Shown here: piece by piece, positions 1 to 11,523 of the stretch
Layout: the number at the start of each line of letters is the position of its first letter
Position numbering within the stretch: the first letter of the stretch is position 1
From: Desarmillaria ectypa
Lineage: Eukaryota > Basidiomycota > Agaricomycetes > Agaricales > Physalacriaceae
Direction: 5' to 3'
Length of the DNA stretch: 64,000 bases
NCBI GenBank assembly: GCA_030407005.1
Contig: JAUDYN010000007.1
Coordinates: 2,108,001 to 2,172,000, forward strand
The notes under the pieces: model-generated
What the model saw: the letters and a program-made list of their open reading frames with translations, nothing else
Told to the model about the DNA's origin: nothing
Database searches by the model: none
Program-made: the position numbers and the translations under genes

Positions 1-2045
1 TATCTTTCGTCAACTTCTCCGCCCTCTTCACCGTTGTCAAAGCGACGGCCCCTCATTTTGAGCTGTACGGACTTTTAGAACAAAGCGCGGAATGAGTAGT
101 AGGACGTACCAAAAACTTGGGCTTCAAGAAGAGGGAAACCAGCTGTTTGCTTGTGAAGTGCATGTCATCGGGAAGTCTATGATCATCGCGTCTTTCATTT
201 TCCTTCCCTTTCTTCCTGCTCTTCCGGGCAGCGCCACTGGTTCCTGGAAGGTTGATACCGGCGCCTCTGGTTGCTGGCGCAAACAGCTCCTTCTTTATAT
301 CATCTAGGTCCTTGTTTGGGTCCGGTGACGTCAGAAAATCGATCTTAAACGCTTCCTTCTTCTCTCTACGGGGTTTGGGACCTTTGGCTGCATCTGCCTC
401 CGTCGCTGTTGCTCAAATCGTCAGAAGGACTTGCGTCAGGGTCACATGAAGCTTACGTTTCTTGAAGAGTCTCCTGAGCTTCCAGTGCTCGGGACCCGCC
501 CAATTCGTATTCAAAGTCTTGTCGAAGGAGTCCATGGTAGCATCAACGTCATCTCCCATGGCCAATACAAGATTATGGTCATTGGAAGCTTGACGAGGAT
601 CGAACGGTGCATAGGGTCCCGTACCACTGCCATCCTGGTCAGCGGGACCACCGTAAGAGCCGTCGGAATGCTCGTCTCCGCCTCCAAAGTCTTCGCCTCC
701 AAAGTTATCGCCATCGAACGATTCGTCTGCATAGGCGTCTGCTGGAGCTTCATCCCCTTGGAAGAAATCTTCTACGGGTTGTTCTTTATTGTCAGTATCC
801 ATGTTGAAGCTATCCGCTGGGCCAAACTCTTCATCATCGTCATCGAAGTCGGCTTGCGGGTTGTCCCTGTAGAAAGTCGTATCCGCAGACGAAAAAGTAT
901 TCTTGGAAAAGGCAAAGTCTTTAAGAGAGTGACAAATCTCCTTGGACTCCAGCACATTAAGATCAGGTAGAAATTCCTCTAACCTAAAGGTCAGTCACGA
1001 GGCGAGAATCAATAGGCAAATCAAGAACGTACTGCGAAGATAACTCAGATCTATGAAATCCTCCGGTTCATCTACATCCTCGTCATTGTCGCCCTTGCTT
1101 ATAGAGTCACCAGCGTCAAAAACAACCCTTAGCCCGCCATCGTTACCTACACCGAGACTGAGATGGTTCATTAGAAGACCTTGGGCGCCACCCTCATCGA
1201 AATCAGCGCAGGTCTTCTTAAACAACGGATCTACGCTGAATTCGAGCTCGAGTCTTTTGGTCCGGAGTTGGGAAGGGTCTTTGACGAGGGTGGCAGCAGA
1301 ACGATGCTTCTTCTTCTTCGGTTGCGTCGGGTCCTCCTCTGCATCCTCTTGACCTGATTGCTCCGCCTCATCGTTTCGACCAGACGCAAGATTACTTGCC
1401 AATTTGGCGGTTTCAGAGCCGACGCTGTCAACCCGACTCGTCCAGATTTTGACACAGCCATCAAGAGTGCATGACGCGCGTTGAAAGTTGATGGAATTGT
1501 CGTCATTATTCCTGAGTAACGACATGTCGTGAAAATAGTCAATAAGAGCAAAATTCCACGAGTTGGCGGCATTGATTTTCTAATTGGTGTTTAAACAACA
1601 GAGGAAGATATCAAGTTACAAAACATACATTGTCTGTTGCCATCTTCATCCACTCTTCAAAGTTGGAGCTCATAACGTCCAATGGCACCTTGATGACAGG
1701 GGGGGCAACCGTATTGAGCTGCTGCTTCTGTCTGTTGGTGCGCGAAGTGTCGCCCTGGTCATTAGGATCGCTCGAAGGCCCAGCAACGGGTGCTTCAACT
1801 CCAGGAATCTTGGTGCTCTTCCTTCTTCTCCTCTTCTCTGCAGCATCATCGTTAATGCTGACCGATTTAAGAGGGACGCGACCGGAGTCTGAGGTGAAGC
1901 TGTCGTTTTCCGGAATGAATGCCTCACTGAGCCGTTTGCGAATACCACTTTTTCGAGGTGGAATTAGCTCCTTCTCAAATTCGGCATCAGTGCTGTGGTC
2001 GTCGTCGTAGTGGTCACTGTCCATCGGGCTGCTTGCAGGCGCCAT
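1..2045 (-). CDS. BRN1: Condensin complex subunit 2 (CAP-H / barren), C-terminus beyond the window
   Basis: This is the kleisin subunit of condensin, which bridges the SMC2 and SMC4 heads and helps compact mitotic chromosomes. The minus-strand exons give an acidic N-terminus starting MAPASSPMDSDHYDD. The family-typical block NAANSWNFALIDYFHDMSLL follows at about 1500-1575. Next come DPLFKKTCADFDEGGAQGLL (about 1180-1230) and a long Asp/Glu/Gly-rich stretch (about 550-900). The conserved downstream block GPEHWKLRR lies near 470-500, and a basic segment runs to the window edge. I chose the ATG at 2043-2045; a later in-frame Met (MDSDHYDD) is possible. At least three introns are visible. The order of conserved blocks matches CAP-H, and only the C-terminal SMC-binding part is missing because of the edge. 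The promoter carries two MluI cell-cycle boxes. Confidence 0.88.
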
Positions 2046-2582
2046 TATGGTCTTCAACAAAGGGTTTGAAGCACGTGACCTTCAAACCACGACGCGTAAC
2101 GCGTCACGGTCGCGTACTTCCGGTCCGAATTTGGAGGCCTCGAACTTGAGCTTGATGCGTTGATGGGCCACAGTTTCGATCAACTTGAAGTCTGAAAAGA
2201 GGATATCAAGGTCGAGTCCAGGCTTCGTAAGAATGTGGGCCTTTTAATCATGTTTTTCCTCACGTCTAACCAAACAATCCGCCATCATTACCTATATCCG
2301 CACCACTGCAATAGCACAAGCGATGCCGTACAAAGCTGAATCTCGATTTCAAAGCGATAATGAGGCTAAAGCAACCCTCTTAGCCGGTGCAAGCTCAGTG
2401 CCATTCAAAAGTGCCTTCCAATGTCCAGCGCTCGTTGGCAGGCCTACTGATCCTGATGAAGCCTAAGTTTTTTCCCTGGCGTTTTATTTGATTTTACAGA
2501 TCAAAAGATATTGGTTGTTACAATTGAGTATGTACTTCTTATTTCGGTAGTAGCATCCAAGTTGAAGCTGAGCACCTAGGTT
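2046..2582. other. Intergenic region: promoter of the CAP-H gene and 3' flank of the SET gene
   Basis: No coding exon was recognised. The CAP-H proximal side contains a CACGTG E-box (2072-2077) and the tandem ACGCGT motif described separately. The rest shows no repeat or obvious element. Confidence 0.5.
2092..2104. promoter_or_regulatory. Tandem MluI cell-cycle box (MCB) upstream of CAP-H
   Basis: Two palindromic ACGCGT hexamers lie at 2092-2097 and 2099-2104, one base apart and about 47-59 bp upstream of the chosen CAP-H start codon. In ascomycete yeasts ACGCGT is the binding site of MBF (Mbp1/Swi6), which drives G1/S transcription. A kinship with S-phase or mitotic expression of condensin is inferred. 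The motif is seen directly; binding is not shown. Confidence 0.5.
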
Positions 2583-3311
2583 CTAAAGCCTCGAACTTAT
2601 CTTTGCCGACACCTTCGGTTTCTCATCATTCTTTTTCGAGACCAAGTCGAGGATCCAGGGGCTGATCCATCTGCGAGCCAGCAACTCTTCTTTACTCAGG
2701 TATTTAGCACCTTGAATGATTCCGAGGCAAGTCTGGAGAGACATCAGAAACTAGCCTGGATGATTGGAATGCGTCACCTTTGTCCCGCATTCGCAAGAGA
2801 ATGGCTGATCCATATCCCACTCCGTGCTAGGGTAAAAAAAGCCAACTGCTCGCGTCAACATCGAACCAACATGCGCGCCAACCAATGGTACTAACGTGCA
2901 TCCCCAGCTTCGATGCGCCTTAACGCCCGCACATGCCAGTCTGCGGGGTTGGGGGAGGACAAGTCAAACGCCGTGTTTGGTTCGCAAGAGTGGTTGACTA
3001 TTGCGGGCTGATCAACACTGATTTTATACGATGAACCATTCGACATACCGTAAACAAAATCGCTGTTCAATTCGATATGATCCTCGGATCCGAGCCCACA
3101 TTGAACAGTTCTGTAAGACTTGGGAGCCCTAGTTACACCTTCCAACGATGCGATGACCTCTCCTTCTTCGAATGCCTAAATCCCACTGTTTGAAGAAGAT
3201 CGTGTCCTATGGCATGCCAAAGCTCACCTTGAAGGACTTGAGGAAGGATTTGTACTCGCCTGGCTGGACTTGTACGATAAAGTTTGGGTTTACCTTGGAT
3301 GTTACGGACAT
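2583..3311 (-). CDS. Small SET-domain protein
   Basis: Four exons can be joined on the minus strand: 3311-3228, 3175-2896, 2845-2778 and 2732-2583. The product has about 190 residues and starts MSVTSKVNPNF. It contains the SET core motif NHSCEPN, which forms the S-adenosylmethionine and substrate site, then FFYPSTEWDM. A short cysteine motif CECGTKTC resembles a post-SET zinc site. All splice sites are GT-AG. The final exon ends in SSRL and a stop. The protein consists of little more than a SET fold, as in a small fungal family whose substrate is unknown. Lysine methyltransferase activity is inferred from the fold. The gene is divergent from RPL30, with about 270 bp between the starts. Confidence 0.82.
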
Positions 3312-3582
3312 TGTGTTGGCTACTGGGTAAAATTTGGAAGATCCCCATCCCGTTCCGAGTCTACGAATTAGTACCCGGGATCGGAATCCCTCTCTCCGTC
3401 GTCCTGATCTACCCCTATCTTGATGCGCGGCGACGCGATCGATTCACGTGGGCCGGATCATCTATGTTCCGGCAACTATCGGCGGCGCTTGAACTCTAAT
3501 CATCGACTGTACAGTTCAAGCTCATTATCCCAGGAAAATAGTAGTCACATTGATCGATAACTTCAAGACCACCGACGACGCA
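3312..3582. promoter_or_regulatory. Divergent promoter between the SET-domain gene and RPL30
   Basis: The two start codons face away from each other over 271 bp, so both promoters must lie here. No convincing TATA box or ribosomal-protein element was recognised. Confidence 0.45.
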
Positions 3583-4063
3583 ATGGCCCCATCAAAGAAA
3601 TCCAAGGCATCCAAGTCCACCGAGTCCATTGCTGCCAGGCTTGCTCTCGTCGTCAAGTCGGGCAAGTATACTCTTGGATATAAATCTGCCCTCAAGCAGA
3701 TGCGAAGCGGTAAAGGTATGTTGGCTCTATCCAATGTCTCCCGGGGACTGGAGCGTGAGGCTGAGAAGGTCCCTTGAGCTGACGCTCTGTTATGTAGCCA
3801 AGCTTGTATTGATCGCTGGTAACTGCCCACCCCTCCGCAAATCTGAGCTTGAGTACTATGCCATGCTCTCAAAAACAACGGTGCACCATTTCTCTGGCAC
3901 TAATGTGGCCCTGGGTACCGCTGCTGGAAAACTGTTCCGAGTCGGGTATGTCTTTCTTGGCCTCTGTAGAGACTTGCTTTGTTGACAATGCTTCAGTGTC
4001 ATGACCGTCTCAGACCAAGGAGATTCGGATCTCCTCAACTTTGCCGAGGGCAATGCTGCATAG
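3583..4063 (+). CDS. RPL30: 60S ribosomal protein L30 (eL30)
   Basis: The three exons are 3583-3715, 3798-3945 and 3997-4063, with GT-AG introns of 82 and 51 nt. The product begins [20 protein letters not shown] and continues with [20 protein letters not shown]. It then shows [40 protein letters not shown] and the C-terminus [12 protein letters not shown]. This is a full-length eL30 of about 115 residues, the L7Ae-fold protein of the large subunit. In yeast L30 represses splicing of its own transcript by binding a kink-turn near the first 5' splice site. I did not find a clear kink-turn here. The gene converges with the Arp9-like gene. Confidence 0.95.
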
Positions 4064-4189
4064 GCGCGAGATGTTTATGGGTACCAATATCATGTATGCT
4101 ACGTATGTATACACAAGATGTCATGCACTATGGGTTAATACGTGACGCACTGAGAATCTGATTCTTAGCAATTACAGCCACAGCTACAG

Positions 4190-5885
4190 CTACAAAAGTG
4201 TCGGTGTAAACTCGATTATTGCATGGGGTCCTCTAGCTGTATAATCTGATTTCGACACTGAATTCTTACCCCCATTATCATTGAAGATGATCTAGCCACC
4301 TTGAGTATATACGGGGCAAGTTTGGACGGTGCACTGCTCACCTTCGCTGTGATACTCGCCCCAAGGAAAGCAGCGTACCCCTCTCCAGTGTCTCTATATT
4401 CAGGATAGTATTCTGGCACGCCCAAAATTCGGATGCTTCGTGGCTGGATCTCAGTCTGCAATTCAGGATTGCTGATAAACGGAGCAAGCCGTGATTGCAG
4501 TGCGATCGCAATACCTATTATGAAGTTGATATATATGTTCAAGATATAGTAGAAAATATTCACCCTTGATGTTCTTTGTTAGATCTCCAGTAACAAGTAG
4601 GCCCTGCCAGATGTACAGCCTCTGGTCGATGTCCGCGAGAGAAACAGCATGTCCAGTTGCTTCTTGTATAGGACGGGTGCCAGCATACGAGACGGGTACG
4701 TCCACGTCGGACAGTGGTATCGTTTCCAATAACGTAGGATCAAAAAGCGGTTCGCAGAATCGATGACGCTCTTTCCCTAGAGTTATACTTTTATCGCGGA
4801 ATTGGATTGTAACCAAGTCCAACGCCTCAATCTCCCTTGCTCGGGCTTGCTCGGCAGCGGAAGCCTTGGCGTTAGCTTTCTTTTTCATTCCGCTCTCAAT
4901 GACTGCCTTCTCCTTGCCCGCGACAAGAACCGCTGCAATATCCGTAACGCCCTCATCCTCCACAATGGCCGTTTCACCGGAAGACGGGACTTTGACGTAG
5001 CCAGCGCTCCAGATATATTTTGAGAAGTCTAAAAGAATCTGTTGTAGATCCTCAGGAGAAAGCATTGCCTCGGGAGGGGATAGAGCCGACATCACAGAAG
5101 TGTTAGAGCGGAGGAGGTTTGCGAGATAAAGTTCGCAATGGTGAATGCCCACATCAGTGTGTGATCGAGCAGAATGAACGATGAAACCTTCATATATTGG
5201 GGTGATGTCCGTTGTGTTGTGTCCAATGTCGACAACGACACCACTAAGACTGTTGCCGGCGTATATCTGAGCCATGGGACGTTCAACGATGGCGAATCCT
5301 GCAACATTAAAACGCTCGAAGAATATCTGGCATATTTTCTCGTAGGTACTGCGTGGCATGCCAGACTGGATGGCGAGGATAACAGGGGATTCATTTTGAG
5401 CACGACGACGTTGCAGTTGGTTGAAGAGAACATGTTTCCTTGAATGCACGATGAACGGCCGCTGACTTGAAAATTCTAAGGGCGTACCATATAGCTTCAG
5501 CCTGTGCCCATTCCTTTATATTTTCGCTCTCAAAGGGCCAGAAGACATTGATATTTTGGCCACTAGCCAGTGCTTCATCGAGTTGCGCTCCAACCAGGTA
5601 GTCATTCACGGTTGCATTTTGGGGCGGTAGCGAAGGTGCTCGGCTGGTAGATGCCCCTACACCCGTTCCATCGACTGCAATGGCGCCTTCATTCCCATTT
5701 GACACGTTTAGCCTCAAACCGACGCGCGCTTGTATTTCCTATTACACGATGAACTTGAGCTTTGAAGCAGAAAGTGAAAAACGCACAACTGTGGGTATCT
5801 TCAAGAGCTCATGAAGACCCAGGCCAGCACGAACGACGGTCCTGCTCGTCTCGATAATGACGACGGTGGAATCACGAAAGGACAT
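4190..5885 (-). CDS. Actin-related protein, Arp9-like (chromatin remodelling subunit)
   Basis: The start MSFRDSTVVIIETSRTVVRA at 5885 begins the first actin-fold strand. Later exons carry VVVDIGHNTTDITPIYEGF (phosphate loop 2 region), a long central insert rich in Lys/Ala, and GVPEYYPEYR. The last exon follows a GT-AG intron and has the family-typical IIFNDNGGKNSVSKSDY, ending near GPHAIIEFTPTLL at 4190. The large insert and weak actin nucleotide motifs fit the divergent Arp9 type found in fungal SWI/SNF and RSC complexes better than conventional actin. Assignment to Arp9 rather than another nuclear Arp is inferred. The gene is divergent from ERG7 over a very short promoter. Confidence 0.75.
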
Positions 5886-6001
5886 TGTACGCGACTGTTT
5901 ACTCGTGATGTGGTCGTGGTTGTAACATAATCATGGCTGATCGGTACATACCTAAGTAATGTCATTTTAGTGGTACGATTTGAATCTTTACTTCTACTCT
6001 C
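5886..6001. promoter_or_regulatory. Compact divergent promoter, Arp9-like gene / ERG7
   Basis: Only 116 bp separate the two start codons, so the core promoters and both 5' UTRs must be packed here. No recognised sterol-regulatory element was found. Confidence 0.45.
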
Positions 6002-8776
6002 ATGTCCTATTCATCCCTCACTGTGCCAGATTTGCCTACTGTACCCTTCACTGACTACTCTCGATGGCGCTTTATTTCTGGTGAAGGCGGTCGTCACACC
6101 TGGCGATATCTCAGGACCGATGAAGAATGTGAGGGCTGGCCTCAGACTGCTCTGGATAAACATTGGCTGGGTCTACCAACCGTACAACATTTCTTGTGGC
6201 TTTCTTTCTTTTATTGCTCATGATAACATAGGGCCTTCCCGCACTACCGCGAGCCAAGGATCCTTTAGAGGCCGCCCAAAACGGCTACACGTTCTATAAA
6301 AACCTTCAGTGCCACGATGGACACTGGCCAGGCGAATACGGCGGTCCTATGTTCCTGTTGCCCGGGCTAGTAATCGGCTCTTATGTCTCCGGCATGGGCT
6401 TCAGGACAGAGGAGAGGTTGGAAATGATTCGGTACTTAATGAACCGTGCCAACCCTGTAGATGGCGGATGGGGAATGTGAGGTCAATACATACGCTGGGA
6501 TCATCTTTCCTCAATTTAGGCTTAGACACGTAGAAGGCGAATCAACCATGTTCGGCACCGCGTTGAACTATGTCGCGTTGCGTATCCTTGGCGTGGATGC
6601 AGACCACCCTGTTTGCCGAAAGAGTAGAGCAACCATACACGCCATGGGTAAGGATGTTGTTGCTATTTTCTACATTGGCCCTCATCTTATATTATTTCAG
6701 GTTCTGCATTAGCTTCCCCTGCCTGGGGCAAATTTTGGCTTTCTGTGTTGAACGTTTATGAATGGGCAGGCAACAATCCCATCCCTCCGGAACTGTGGTT
6801 TGTACTTACTCCTTATAACAAACTGCACCCAGTAACATACCCCTAGGTTACTTCCAGAGGCACTCCCCTTTCACCCACATCGATGGTGGATACACACACG
6901 AACAGTTTATGTTCCCATGAGTTACCTTTACGGTGTTAGATTTAAAGCACCAGAAGATAAGCTTATTTTGTCCCTTCGTGAAGTTCGTGTCGTGTTCGCT
7001 TCCATCTCAACCGTATCTTATCTTTACTTAGGAACTGTACACGCAAGACTACTACTCTATAGATTGGCCAGCGCAACGGAACAATGTCTGCAAGGTCGAC
7101 TTGTATTCGCCGCATGCCGCTGTGTTCGATATGATCAACGTCGTTCTTGGGGCCTATGAGCTCTGTACGCTACCGCCTCTTAGGCGTAAAGCCGTGGACC
7201 GTGCATACCAGCTTATCATTCTCGAGGACGAAAATACTGGGTATCAAACGCTGGGGCCCGTTTCTAAAATGATGAATCTCGTTGCACGTGTTCACCGTGA
7301 GGGCAACCAGAGCGATGCATACAAACTACACGAAGAAAAACGAGAAGATTTCATGTGGATTGGAAAGGATGGAATGATGATGACAGGGACCAACGGGAGC
7401 CAGTTGTGGGATATTGGCTTTATCTCCCAAGCTGTGGTGGAGTCGGGTTTGGCGTACCGAGAGGAAAATAAAGAGAGTCTCATCAGAGCTCTAGGCTGGC
7501 TAGAGCAGGCACAAATGATTGCGAACCCGGTGCATTTCGAGACTTCCTATCGGCATATGACCAAAGGAGCATGGGGCTTCAGGTACGACTGCTTTTCTTC
7601 CACCCCTTCTGACAAAGCCGATCGACGAGCATAATCTAGCACTAAAGAGCAGGGTTATACCGTTTCAGACTGCACTGGAGAAGGCCTCAAAGCGGTATTA
7701 TATTGCCAAGATCTTGAGTAGGCTGGTTCAGCCTTTTGCTAATTACTCTCTCTGACTGTTTGTAGCTTTACACCCAATTTGGTATCCGAGCGGCGCCTGT
7801 GCGATGCCGTAGATGTACTCCTTTCAATGCAAAATGCCGACGGAGGATATGCCAGCTATGAACCCGTTCGGGGTCCAAGATGGCTGGAATTGCTCAATCC
7901 AGCTGAGGTTTTTGGTAAGAACTCTCCGTTCAGATGCTAACATTAGATCTGAACCGTTTTATAGGTGACATTATGATTGATTATACATACCCCGAATGTA
8001 CGACCTCCGTCATCACAGCACTGTCCATCTTCCGAAAACGGTATCCTGTTTACCGCAAGAAAGATATTGAGTAAGTGTCTTTCTCTGTCTTTCTGTCTTT
8101 CTCTGAAGAGTCTCGACTAGACAAACCATCCAGAAGGCAATTGCCTTTCTTCACAACATACAAAAACCCGAGGGCCCCTGGCTGGGATCCTGGGGTATCT
8201 GCTTCACCTATGCTACCCAGTTTGCGCTGGAAAGTCTATCGTTAGTCGGCGAAACCTATGAAACCAGCCCTTCTTCGAGACGTGCTTGTGATTTCTTGAT
8301 TAGCAAACAAAGAACTGATGGTGGCTGGGGAGAAAGTTATAAGGTATTATTGAATGCCATCTATCACAGAGCGACTGCTGACACTCTTTCCAGACGTGTG
8401 AGCAGAAACGTTGGATAGAACATGCTGAAACGCAAGTCGTCCAGACTTGTTGGGCTACCATGGCTCTTATGTATGCGGAATATCCTTATCCTGAACCCAT
8501 TGAGAAGGCCGTTCAACTAGTAATGTCAAGACAGCTACCTGTACGTTCCGTATCGTCTTCTATCTGCGATTATTTGACACTCATGTATTTCTTCAGGACG
8601 GCTCATGGGCACAAGAGGCGATTGAAGGCGTCTTCAATAAAACATGTGCAATCGCATACCCGAACTTTAAGTTCTCTTTCCCCATCTGGATGCTAGGAAA
8701 GGCGCATTCCTACCTTGCAGGCTTGAATACTACAAAGGAGAATAGACGTACCAACAGAGTGAATAGATTTCATTGA
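6002..8776 (+). CDS. ERG7: Lanosterol synthase (oxidosqualene cyclase)
   Basis: This enzyme cyclises 2,3-oxidosqualene to lanosterol in ergosterol synthesis at ER or lipid-droplet membranes. At least ten exons read in order, starting [20 protein letters not shown]. Family blocks include [46 protein letters not shown], and the catalytic aspartate in SDCTGEG (Asp codon 7668-7670). Then follow [11 protein letters not shown], the QW-type repeats [17 protein letters not shown] and DGGWGESY, and [19 protein letters not shown] near the C-terminus, ending NRFH. The expected length is about 730 residues, full size for the family. The catalytic motif reads DCTGE rather than the textbook DCTAE, but the proton-donating Asp and its Cys neighbour are kept. 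Introns are mostly about 50-70 nt. Confidence 0.93.
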
Positions 8777-9393
8777 ACAATTTGTGTACCTTATTTTTGT
8801 ATTTTATCATTCTTTGTGTTCGGGTTTCAAGTCTTTAGTGCCTTGCTTGTCATGGTGGCTTTGATTTTCATATGTCACGAGGGAGAACTGAAATTTTGGT
8901 GGTATCTACTTGTGGCAACTACTACTATAGGGGGAGACGCGAGGCCCCAGACAGGCCCCGGAAATGGAGGAAGAAGAGGAAAGAGAGTGAAGGGAGGAAG
9001 GTTGTCGCGATCACATGTAAGACTAAATGTTGTCCTCGACTTCGTCGATTTTGGGACGTTGCTTCAAGGCCCGACGGCGACTACAGTCAGTGTCCATAAA
9101 GCATCAGTTCAGTCTGGTCCCACTTCCTGTACTCTGCACCCAACTTTCAGGCCTGTCACTATTTTGTGGTGTGAGTGCTAATAAATACCAACTATTCGTC
9201 GAGCCCAGATTCCTTTTTCAAACAAGTGGACTTTGACGCTGGAGGGAGCTAAGGGGCTTACCAGCTACTTCTCGCATCGCTGGAGGCCCCGAAACTTCAA
9301 GCGGCGGCGTAATATCCTTTTCAAAGCTATTAGTGCATTACTTTCTAAATGTAATCTGTGTATATCGATCTATGTATTTGACATGTGGTTACC
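8777..9393. other. Intergenic region, convergent 3' flanks
   Basis: This lies between the ends of ERG7 (plus) and the DUF6533-type gene (minus). The short reading frames here have no recognisable domain, and no repeat was seen. Confidence 0.4.
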
Positions 9394-10955
9394 TCATAAC
9401 TGCTCAATGAAACCCCAAAAATGATGTTGTGTAGAAAAGTCTAACGTCTTCTTCGCCTGGTAAGCCTGCTCATCTTCCGACTCTCTACATACATCTGATC
9501 TCGAGTCGTCCCACTTAACTCCAAGCTCGTTGATATCTTGTTCGCGATTGATCATAACCTGCACCTTAAGCTCAATGCCTTTAGTCGTGACAGCAACGGC
9601 TGCTGGACTCCGATCATCGGACCTGCTGTAAGGTGTGCGTCTACTCGATGGCTAATAGTTCTTGTACGAGCGCATACATGCGTCTGATCACAATGTTTTC
9701 GTGAGATTATAGTACGGGATGAGTACGTTTGCACCAACCTCTGGTCTTTATCATAATGTTCTGCGACGTGATCCATACAAAAGCGATGCCAAGAGTTGCG
9801 CTGAATTATCAGATCTGTCAGAGGCGCGACCCAATGGATTCGTGACAGGGGACATACGCAGCAGCTTGGGCACTGAGACTAGAGGCTCGGTATAGGATAA
9901 GGTTAACGGTGTCTGTTACTATAATCTAGCATTATAATTGGGTTTATGAGCAACTCAACAACCACGTACCTGTAAGGAGGGCGATATATCCAAGGCCATC
10001 AGCAACCATGGCTCTCACTAGGCCAGTCATACTGAGAGTTGATATTCAGCATTTTGAGGCATCAGAGGGGACGGCTGAACATTTACGAAGACAATCCTGA
10101 GCCGCCAGCTTTGACCAAGAAGTATGTGGACAATCCTAGAGTTGCTATACCGTAACTGTAAGAAAAGTTGCTTGTCAACTACCGCTGTGCCTGTGTGGGA
10201 AAGGGGATAGGTGACTGACAGCATTGCCCAAACATAGAACGCCCAGTTCATCAACTTTGATGGGTCATTGCCCGACGTGCAACTAGAAAAAGTATCGTAT
10301 CCCATATTATGAGGGATCGACGTCATACATTCAAGCACGTACTTTCCGTTTGTTCGAATTATGACATGGCCATATAAATTTGTAAACCACTCCAGTAATG
10401 TGATTATTACTGTCACAACGATAAGAAATATCTTGATTCACTGTGAGCGCCGAGAGATGCTGTATGTTCTATCTGATATTTTAACAAAGAGAGGGAGCAC
10501 CTATAATATTATAGCATACCGTAGTCCAAGAATGAATTGGCATACAGTCATCTGAAGGGCTAAAACCCAGTTAATTGAGACCACAGGGACCATGTAGTAT
10601 CTCTGGCATGACTTTTCACCGAAGGAATGTGAAAAACATCCGACGTTGCTAATAACCAATACAGCGACGCTGATGTAGCGAATGAGGACGAAGAGGACAA
10701 GGCTGTAAGAGTACGAGTTAGCGTCTTATTTGATTTGGAACACGAAGATGGACCAATTTGGGGGTCGAATCTGTGGCCCTTTATCCCGCCAGAATTTGTA
10801 CTCAGCTGGAAGGGTTCTGACATAACTAAAAGAGGCATCAACGATGAGATGCATTGATACGAAAACGTGGTCACCTACTCGTAAATGTAAATCGCTATGG
10901 TCCCAAGACAGAGAACCATCTCCACCGACAAGGACTCCACAACTGTTTCTGACAT
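9394..10955 (-). CDS. Seven-helix membrane protein, DUF6533-like fungal family
   Basis: The minus strand can be assembled from MSETVVESLSVEMVLCLG at 10955. A GT-AG intron joins to YETLPAEYKFWRDKGPQ, a hallmark of this family. Then come a hydrophobic exon with VRYISVAVLVISNVG or a close variant, LQMTVCQFILGLRTYSISRR, TVIITLLEWFTNLYG, YGIATLGLSTYFLVKAG, MVADGLGYIALLTG and TDTVNLILYR. It ends with a charged tail to GFIEQL at 9394. The alternation of hydrophobic helices matches the large agaricomycete family of 7TM proteins with an N-terminal DUF6533 domain. Its function is unknown and a receptor-like role is only a guess. The splice between the second and third exons could not be fixed with a strong donor, so a lesion there is possible. 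Confidence 0.62.
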
Positions 10956-11523
10956 GATGAAATAAGAGAAGGAAGGCGGACACGTATAGGTTCGGGCAGT
11001 TCAACTTAAATTCTAAATCACACAGCAGCCTCAGGAGGGCGCGACGAGGTTTTTCCTTTTGATCTACGAGGTCAAGTCACCCGATCACAATTGAATTGAG
11101 GAAGGTCGCGAAGGCACGCGGAACAATTTACCCTGAACGCAGGGACAATTGAGAACTTTCACGACGGTGAGTGTTTCAACATTGACTAACTGTTCGGTCA
11201 GAAGGCCATAAAATAGTCTATGTGAGTGTGAAACTAATCGACCTTGACATAGGCGAAGGCGAAGGCTTCCGGTTGATGTCCCAATCCAGGGCGCAGGGGT
11301 ACTAATAGTTATGACTGGCCGACTCCGCTGGATACAGGGTCAGCGTTTGCTAACCGCGTTATGTAAATAAAGACACCCAGCAACAAAGAGGGGATCGGTT
11401 CTGGATACATACCTGGTGATCATCAGTAGAAATATGGCCCCTCTAAATCTTAAAGTTGAGGGCTTGAAAGACTGCAGTCTATCGTCTAATCATTACTCCC
11501 ACACAGGTTCTATGAATGTAATA
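10956..11523. other. Intergenic region
   Basis: This lies between the start of the DUF6533-like gene and the end of the PQ-loop gene, both on the minus strand. It must contain the promoter of the former. No coding exon, repeat or clear element was seen. Confidence 0.4.
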
